Source: Fragilaria crotonensis (Eukaryota > Bacillariophyta > Fragilariophyceae > Fragilariales > Fragilariaceae). From it: 33,414 bases of DNA. Made by a program: the position numbers and the translations under genes. Positions 27,372 through 33,414 of the stretch are shown one piece after another. The notes beneath the pieces were generated by a model that saw only the letters and a list, made by a program, of their open reading frames with translations, did not search any database and had not been told where the DNA came from. Numbering within the stretch: the stretch's first letter is position 1; the number at the start of each line of letters is the position of its first letter. The stretch spans positions 1 through 33,414 of the forward strand of contig JAKSYS010000683.1 of assembly GCA_022925895.1 (NCBI GenBank), read 5' to 3'.

Positions 27372-27956
27372 CTAGTATGCTTTGGACCTTCTTCGCTGCC
27401 GTACATTTGGTACTGAGGAACTACGTAGCAGGTAAAACACTTTTGCTAAGTAATTTTGACCATGCGTCCCGTGATTTTCTCGTACGTAGTCGTAGTACAT
27501 TTTGTACCACGGCTGTACTTCGCCGAAAATGTCGTTCAGTATTTCAGCGAAATACACAAGTTTTGTTGATTTCAGGTCCTCCTCACTGCAACAACACATC
27601 ACAACACCAATTACAAGCAAGAACACTTCACAACAGTTGCTTTGTTGAAGTCTGCCATATAGCTGACGACAACAAAGCAAAGCACCCGCCATTTGAAGAA
27701 AACCACAAGCAACAGTTGCTTTGTTGAGGTCTGCCATATAGCTGACGACAACAAATCTATCTTTTGTTTCCACCTGATTATCATCGTTCTGTCCCTGCCA
27801 TATAGCTTGGACATACTTTTGCATGATCAGGAACTTCGACAACATTCGAATTTCAAGACGTGGGCGGACTTCAATTTGCAGATCCAGCGTGATGAACCTG
27901 GGAAATAACCCAAGAGTGTTGGGCGTGGATGAAGAGAATGACGGAGGTTTTGGCAT
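27372..27956 (-). CDS. hypothetical protein with internal tandem duplication
   Basis: 194 codons, no domain recognised. The C-terminal third (K-L-V-Y-F-A-E-I-L-N-D-I-F-G-E-V ... W-Y-K-M-Y-Y-D-Y) has normal protein composition. The middle contains a 47-bp direct repeat with a 79-bp period (27631 and 27710). The second copy is in another frame, so the duplication damaged any original protein (V-V-S-Y-M-A-D appears in phase, then out of phase). It may be a fragment of a mobile-element gene. Its 5' end overlaps the start of the + strand gene at 27892. Low confidence as an expressed gene. Confidence 0.3.
   Translation of the reverse strand: MPKPPSFSSSTPNTLGLFPRFITLDLQIEVRPRLEIRMLSKFLIMQKYVQAIWQGQNDDNQVETKDRFVVVSYMADLNKATVACGFLQMAGALLCCRQLYGRLQQSNCCEVFLLVIGVVMCCCSEEDLKSTKLVYFAEILNDIFGEVQPWYKMYYDYVRENHGTHGQNYLAKVFYLLRSSSVPNVRQRRRSKAY
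27631..27756. repeat. 47-bp direct repeat, period 79 bp
   Basis: 27631-27677 and 27710-27756 share CAACAGTTGCTTTGTTGA, TCTGCCATATAGC and TGACGACAACAAA, with one A/G difference seen. A shorter echo (CTGCCATATAGCTT) occurs near 27797. Confidence 0.8.
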
Positions 27957-29032
27957 GCCACGAGTTCGTACGGAGCGGAGTTTCCTGCCATCTCACTCAA
28001 TGGCATTGAGGGTTGCCGTGAAGTGCATCCCCTTCGGGGCGAGTTGATGGAGCATCGATTCCAAGAGGCAATGACAAAAGGAAGGGCAAGGGCTGGCGAT
28101 GACGGTTGTTTGTGTGCAACTCCTGTTCGATGGTTTAAGGAGGGTTTCGGGCCTCAGTACAGGGTATGTCAGCTCAATTCAATGGATGAGATGTTTCCGA
28201 GCCCTGGGATGCGCGACGACCTTTCGGAATTCTTTCTGATGGACGTCATCCTCAACCGTAGAATTGTCACCCCACGGAATGACGATGACGTCGCTGAACC
28301 TGACCCGGACTCTGTTGTCATGGTGCGAGCGTATGGTGATGGCGATCTCGTGGATGACGTGGACTTCAAATATCGAACATTGGTCGCCTTCCTCCCCGGT
28401 GCTGGCATCTTTACTGTGCACGTGAGCGTCGTCGGTCGGAGGTGGGTTGCAACAACGCCCACATCCAGCTTGATGCAAGTTGGTTCCGATTTCAAGAGGA
28501 TGCTCTGGTGGCTCCCTACAACGGTCGATTTTCGTTTGGCGTCGGTGGATATGTAAAGCGACTTGCCCAAGAACGGAATTACCATGTCCCCGATGGGCGA
28601 GTGTCGATTTGGAGGGTATCGACAAGTATTGTTCCAAAGCTTCAGAGACGTCTTGTATATTTGGCGAGTCAGTGCTCTGACTCCGAAGGTCCACGCATGG
28701 CGCCCGATGTCATTGGTGGCCACAACATTGCTGCTTGGCCGAACGCAGATCGTGGCCAAGCTTTCAACGAACGACTGGCTTCTGCACTGTCTGCGAGACC
28801 TGGTGGAAGGCACTATGCTAAAGGTTGTTTGCACCAGCAGATTCCTGGTGACTGCCTTGTCATCGACGGCGTTTCTGCCCCTCATGTTGACATCATTGTT
28901 GACATCGCACCGATTGGAACGTACATGAATCGAAAGTCAGTTGTGATGGTGCGAAACCTCCTCTCCCCAGAACTGGAGCAGATGTATTGGGGTGACAAGG
29001 GCTGGCCCTACTTTGTTGGAGAGCTGCCCTGA
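27892..29032 (+). pseudogene. N-terminal part of the oxygenase-like element protein, frame-broken
   Basis: Coding-like segments follow each other in three frames. The ATG at 27892 (M-N-L-G-N-N-P-R) runs to about 28045. Then comes E-V-H-P-L-R-G-E-L-M-E-H (28023-28556 frame), then the 28442-29032 frame with G-D-C-L-V-I-D-G-V-S-A-P-H and ending W-P-Y-F-V-G-E-L-P. The next intact frame starts 5 nt after that stop. No splice sites explain the first two changes well. I therefore read this as the decayed upstream part of the gene at 29038. No domain recognised. The exact active frame between 28440 and 28560 is uncertain. Confidence 0.45.
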
Positions 29033-29037
29033 TCACG

Positions 29038-30051
29038 ATGCACAACTCAGTCATTAGGAGACACGTCCGCGCCGGCCATGCGAGGTCAGACCAGGGTGAT
29101 GTTGGTGCCATGCATCCGATTGGAACGAGAGTCATGCTTGATGGCATGACCCTTGCGGAGTATGCTGTCGGGAAGAAGGTTTCCTCGCAGCTATCGAGAC
29201 AATTTGTACATGCACTTGCACGAATTGGAAGTGTTGTCTTCCCTGATGTGCTGTCTGTGATTCAGGACACAGAGGGAGACGCCGGTGTAAGACCTGCTGC
29301 TGTCATGGCCGGTGATGTCAAGGGCAATCGTGTTGGAGGCTCCATCGACATGTCAGTTGATCTTGCGAATGCATCGCACTTCGACAGCAACGATGCATCC
29401 CAAGGGTTCAGTGTCTGGACAGAGGAGATGCCAGGTGTGGCGGACAACTGGTATTTTGTCATGCCCAACCTACATGGAGTTTCGGTTGACGGCAGGGCTT
29501 TCGAGGGTGTTGCCATCAAACTTCGTCACGGCACGGCCATCAGCTGGGATGGTCGTTTAATCCGGCATTGTACTTCGCTTTCACGACCTGACGGTGTGGG
29601 AACCAATGTTGTGGGTTCCGGGAAAGGATCGCTCAATCATCTGTATGGCACCTTCACCTGCGCAAAGGAACGCCTTGTAAATGCAGGGCGTAGGAGGGCG
29701 AAGATGATGCAAGAGATGGAGGAATTCGCATACACCGATGAGGAGCGCTCACGAATCTTAGGCGATGAGAAGGAGCCTTCGGATGAGGACGAGATATTTG
29801 CACCGACAATCAAGGATGCTGATCCTGACGATGGCCCTGTTCCAAGGATGGATGCCCGACGACATGGTTGGGATGGTATTGGCGACGAGCGATGCTTGAG
29901 AAACGAGACGATGCATGCGAACGGACTTCAAACGTCAACGTCAAGAAATCCAGCCTTGATGGAGAAATTGCAACAAGGAAGAAGCAGAAAACTGGGTTCT
30001 AACTTAGTCGTGCATGTTATATTCTACGTTTGCAGCTTCGTAGAAGTATGA
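29038..30051 (+). CDS. mobile-element-associated protein with HxD motif, 2OG-Fe(II) oxygenase-like
   Basis: 337 codons from the ATG at 29038. The core, about 95-210, reads I-D-M-S-V-D-L-A-N-A-S-H-F-D (H114-x-D116), then S-Q-G-F-S-V-W, N-W-Y-F-V-M-P-N-L, G-V-A-I-K-L-R-H-G-T-A-I-S-W-D-G-R, and I-R-H-C-T (H164, H177). A proximal HxD, a strand with a P-N-L turn, then an H-G and a late H/R is the order of metal and 2-oxoglutarate ligands in double-stranded beta-helix dioxygenases, including TET/JBP-like ones carried by some eukaryotic transposons. This is inference from motif order. The C-terminus (220-270) is acidic and low complexity. The gene converges on the transposase remnant, with 221 bp between the two stops. 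I recall similar proteins recurring in diatom genomes, but cannot verify that here. Confidence 0.55.
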   Translation: MHNSVIRRHVRAGHARSDQGDVGAMHPIGTRVMLDGMTLAEYAVGKKVSSQLSRQFVHALARIGSVVFPDVLSVIQDTEGDAGVRPAAVMAGDVKGNRVGGSIDMSVDLANASHFDSNDASQGFSVWTEEMPGVADNWYFVMPNLHGVSVDGRAFEGVAIKLRHGTAISWDGRLIRHCTSLSRPDGVGTNVVGSGKGSLNHLYGTFTCAKERLVNAGRRRAKMMQEMEEFAYTDEERSRILGDEKEPSDEDEIFAPTIKDADPDDGPVPRMDARRHGWDGIGDERCLRNETMHANGLQTSTSRNPALMEKLQQGRSRKLGSNLVVHVIFYVCSFVEV

Positions 30052-30272
30052 CGGCCATTTGTCCCTGTCATTTACGACAAGGACATCTCCATTCAAGTCA
30101 CTGCTGCAAAGAACAGGCATAAGGCGACCAGTGCGGTTGCACTCACAACATGGAAGTCTTTCTGAACGACCACTCGGTGAAGAGAAACGACTCGCGACCG
30201 GTTGGTTCGTAACAGCTTTGTACGATTAGGTCAAAGAGAATCCGTTGTCAGTTTGTCTTGGAACACAAGCCA

Positions 30273-32093
30273 CTACACGACATGGAAAGTCCTTTTCACC
30301 CCTGTACTAAGTTCAAACTGGATAAGTGCCCAGTCGTACCATGGATATCCCTTGGCTCTGAAATTGGGATGGCAGCGAATGCATATCATCTTTTCCTTCG
30401 TGATGGAATCAGTCTTGTGGTATTCTGTGCAGCACGCGATGCTGCCTTCCCCTCGTTCATCAAGGTCGGAGGAGCCATAGTACTGTATGATGAACATCGA
30501 AAGATTGTCCTCCAAATGCATGGGTCCTCTTGTTTGCGTGGTGAACTTGACGTCTCGTACCAAATGATCACCATTTTCGGGATCTCGAAACGACCTGATG
30601 CAATACATTGTTCCACGGCCTTCTTCTATTGCGGGATTGTCACCGTCAGTGTTGATGCCAACATACGGAGGACGATAAGTGGGAGTGTCAATGCGGTTCT
30701 TGTCGACACTCCCAAGAACATTTCTTTCTTGGAACAACCCATGCATGGTATCAATAACAATGGTGTCGGCAATTCTGCGCGCACACTGCTGGTCGATGGT
30801 GTTCATGTCCTTCTGTGAACGTCGGCCGGGACGTTTTGCATGCGCTTTGTGATGCTCCTCAGGACGGGACGCATTGTAGCCACGGGGTGCACCAAACACA
30901 CCGATAAAGCGGACGATGTGCTTGATCTCATGAAATTTTGAAACCTTCCACCCATTGCCCTTCAATCGCGGAAGATACTTCACGATGAGGCGCATAAGAG
31001 AAGCAATTGCAGCTTCAGCCTTGTCCGCCTCACCAGTTGTATCGTTGACATCCCAAAATGTGAACTGATCCAGCCAAGCCTCAAAACACAGAAGGCATTC
31101 GATTGTTCCCAAAACAGCCTCCATATCTGCGAAGTGTCTCTCGAGGAGATGCCATCCTTCAACTTGCATTGTAAGGGCCGCAAGCAGGAAGAGAGTGCCG
31201 GACTGTTCAGAACATTCGACCTGGGAGAGGTTTGTGATTCCACGTGAGAAGTCAGTCCGTGGGAAACTAGATCGTATAGTTTGACGACAGGTCTTGTCAA
31301 AGGAAAATGCCATTCCATCAAGCTTTGCCAGTGATTCATTGCTAATCCCTTTCTTGAACGATTCGAGGCAGTACATGATGATACCATGTTGTATAGTATG
31401 CATGACATCAATGACAGCGCACATAAAGATACCATGTGCGTTTTGCCCCATCTGAATGCGGTTGAAGGCATTATCAACCTTGTAAATCGTGAGTTCCTGA
31501 AGGTCGTCGTCGGAGCCGTTGCGACAGATATCATTGATCGTGTCGACATCAAGAAAAGTGCACTCAACATCTGGATTGTCAAGATCGTCAAAGAGACAGT
31601 CGCATGATCGATGATGACGATTCATACTACTGTGATGTCCATTCATGCGGCCACAAAGTTGATCCCCTTGCTTGCCATCGTTGATGACGAAGAGCAGAGG
31701 ACAGACGATATCAACGACAATCCACTTCCCACAAAGTTTCAAAGGAACCTTCTTCAGTCGACAATCTTTGCCGGCTTGCGCTTCGACCATGCCCCTCATC
31801 ATGGCATCCATCACTTTGTGAAAATTACGAGTCGTTCTACCTTTTCCTTCCTCGGAAGTGCTGTTTGCAAATTGATTCATGGCACCTGATCGTCCGCGGT
31901 TCAGGTCGGGGACGTAACCCAGGACACGCCATGCACCACTGTCTCTGCGGACTTTCTCCGTGAACAAAGAAGTTGTGAACGACACCGGACATATTTCGAT
32001 GTGACCTTTGCTGTCAATGGCGGTTCCATCAAGGTACAGAATGATCGGAACTAGGAGCTGATTTCTTCCTGGGTGATCAATTGATTGTATAGG
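30273..32093 (-). pseudogene. Plavaka/CACTA-like (CMC) transposase, catalytic and C-terminal part
   Basis: The frame is open from about 32093 to the stop at 30273; the first 36 codons precede the GTG at 31985. It starts V-P-I-I-L-Y-L-D-G-T-A-I-D-S-K-G (Asp codon 32028-32030), then C-P-V-S-F-T-T-S-L-F and A-W-R-V-L-G-Y-V-P-D-L-N. Next is F-V-I-N-D-G-K-Q-G-D-Q-L-C-G, a helical region with M-H-T-I-Q-H-G, the I-K-H-I-V-R-F-I-G-V-F-G-A-P-R-G-Y-N segment, and a C-terminal R-C-H-P-N-F-R ... W-Y-D-W-A. The strand-Asp, domain order and conserved tail resemble Plavaka/CMC DDE transposases as I know them. The full protein is broken upstream, so this copy is inactive. Terminal inverted repeats were not found. 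Confidence 0.6.
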
Positions 32094-32930
32094 TCACGAT
32101 AGCGCTGACCGCTGTTTGCCTCCCCAAGTTTGCCATCCAATGGATGATACATCGAGTTGGATCGTCCCGATTGATCACAAGGTTTTGCGGCAACATAAGT
32201 TCATCATCTTGCAGCATCGACAAAGAGAAACACCAAAGTCAAAACACACAATGTCTTGAGCTGCCTCTTGGTCCTCGAGAGTTGTCGAGATCACATGAGG
32301 CAATCGTTGATGTGACTGTTCCAGACACCGGTACATCCACCCAATATTTGCCTTCCTTGTTGTAGCTTTGGGGTTGAAGTCAAAGCCATCTAATTTTGCA
32401 ATGTACGCCCATTGCAAAATTTTCTGCAACATGTAGTCGGGACATTGGGCATCCTCCAGAATCTTAAGTAGTTCCACAATATTTCTGTGTTCGACATCAT
32501 GTTGCAAATTCAGGATGCTTTGGCGATCGCTGGCTTTCATGCGTTCCATGATTCCATGTAAAACAGAGGGAGAGACATTTTCTAGACCAGAAATCGATGA
32601 GGCAAAGCCATCTAAATGGCCGTACATGTCATCGAGTGCCGATGTGTCGTCACCATCAAAGTCATCGGATGGTGCATCATACTGAAATTCTTCATATGGA
32701 GCATACAATGGAAATTCGGCATTCATTTCATAGTTCAGGCGTGTGCATTGAACTCCATATGCTTGACGCCGTGTGCTATTAATGGCCTCGATACCGGCAT
32801 CAGTATCCCTTTGTTCCAACATGTAATCCTTGCAGGCAGAACTGTGCCACAAATGCTGTTGTAAACCGCGTTCAGTTCGAACTGCGAGTAGCAGTTCATG
32901 TTGTAGCAAACAAACATTCTCTTAACAAGG
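32094..32930 (-). pseudogene. transposase N-terminal part with C2H2-like finger, frameshifted
   Basis: Main frame 32909-32175. It starts with R-T-E-R-G-L-Q-Q-H-L-W-H-S-S-A-C, the back half of a C2H2-type finger. The C-x5-C-Y-S-Q-F front half is one frame off, just upstream (about 32880-32915). An acidic region and a helical segment follow (V-E-L-L-K-I-L-E-D-A-Q-C-P-D-Y ... I-L-Q-W-A), as in Plavaka-type N-termini. Near the end the frame breaks three times: L-Q-D-D-E-L-M-L-P-Q (about 32215), M-Y-H-P-L-D-G-K-L-G-E-A-N-S-G (about 32155), and L-Y-N-Q-L (about 32090). It then joins the catalytic part. Confidence 0.55.
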
Positions 32931-33414
32931 AAATGCAGAAGGGATGATGTTGGAATCAATGAATATAAAGCATACAACAGATGACAACGTAGAGAAAAAA
33001 TGAGGAGAATGATGCCTCCTTGTAGTCGTAATACTAGCATTTGACGCTCATCACACAAAGGAAAAATTGGCGCGTGAGTATAATGAGAAGACGGTGAGTA
33101 TGTAGTATACGCAGTATAGGACTCACTGCACAAGTCACGATTATGGAAGGAAGAGACGATGGAGAAGAAGAGGAATGGAACTGAAACTGCCAAAGTAATA
33201 TGTGCAACATGCAGTATTTAGGGAAAAAATGATGTAAAACTCAAATATTTATGTGAAACAGAATGTCCGAGAATTTGGATCTTCAACGCACGATATGCAT
33301 TTGCATAATGATGTAGAATATACATATTTTCTATAAAAACTCTGGTCACTACATTATTATGTTATGAAATATTACATTAAAATGGATAAACCAGAGATTT
33401 GCGTTCCCTGATGT
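32931..33414. other. AT-rich flank of the transposase remnant
   Basis: No supported gene; the 152-codon - strand frame reaching to 33193 is mostly hydrophobic antiphase sequence. A CACTACA word at 33347-33353 resembles a CACTA terminus, but no partner inverted repeat is visible, so the element end is unresolved. Confidence 0.4.

Noticed and set aside
28169-28885. 238-codon - strand frame opposite the oxygenase-like gene
   Set aside because: Ser/Arg/Thr-rich antiphase reading; the + strand readings have better protein composition.
32735-33193. 152-codon - strand frame
   Set aside because: Mostly antiphase to the transposase N-terminus. Only the short C-x5-C stretch is informative, and it is treated as part of the frameshifted finger.
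33347-33353. CACTACA as a CACTA-type transposon end
   Set aside because: No matching inverted terminus or target duplication found in the window; a single 7-mer is not evidence.

Overview
ORGANISM. This is eukaryotic nuclear DNA, most likely from a pennate diatom. The evidence is short GT-AG introns of about 50-160 nt, a protein with a diatom-style bipartite plastid presequence (Phe at the signal-peptide cleavage site), Ty1/copia elements of the type abundant in diatoms, an extracellular Cys-rich module on several proteins, and transposase-associated gene families that resemble stramenopile sequences as I remember them. The species cannot be fixed from sequence alone. LAYOUT 1-5.9 kb. The window opens inside a decayed + strand Ty1/copia retrotransposon (gag, protease, integrase, RT and RNase H split by several frameshifts). 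It is followed by a polypurine tract and the start of a 3' LTR. Next comes a striking 21-bp degenerate tandem repeat that stays open as a heptapeptide repeat. LAYOUT 5.9-11.5 kb. This is the host gene block: a small twin-CX9C (CHCH) protein, a cytosolic-type malate dehydrogenase, a plastid-targeted multi-pass membrane protein on the - strand, and a Cys-loop (pentameric) ligand-gated ion channel. Spacers are rich in GTAC words, CTACCGGTAG palindromes and hairpins. LAYOUT 11.7-21 kb. A membrane RING-H2 gene lies convergent to the channel. This channel 3' half plus RING gene block is duplicated at 18.8-21.0 kb. The second channel copy is a truncated pseudogene. The two RING copies carry complementary lesions: copy A has lost one RING Zn ligand, and copy B has a frameshifted secreted N-terminus. 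A nearly complete - strand copia element (13033-18651, 5619 bp) lies between them, with LTRs that look near-identical, a TTTTT target duplication and one pol frameshift. Just inside its 5' LTR there is no tRNA-type primer site. Instead a 15-nt stretch is perfectly complementary to a segment of the LTR itself, which suggests self-primed reverse transcription. LAYOUT 21-33.4 kb. A repeat-rich spacer (21-24.9 kb) has nested dispersed repeats and two hairpins. A disrupted - strand gene of unknown family follows. The window ends with a degraded mobile-element block: a + strand protein with an HxD motif and a 2OG-Fe(II)-oxygenase-like layout, converging on a frameshifted - strand transposase resembling the Plavaka/CACTA (CMC) superfamily. 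INTERPRETATION. The middle of the window is an ordinary gene neighbourhood that was locally duplicated and then split by retrotransposition. Both flanks are transposon graveyards. The most unusual signals are the putative self-priming site, the Cys-rich ectodomain shared by an ion channel and a membrane E3 ligase, the 21-bp/heptad array, and the oxygenase-like protein next to the transposase.
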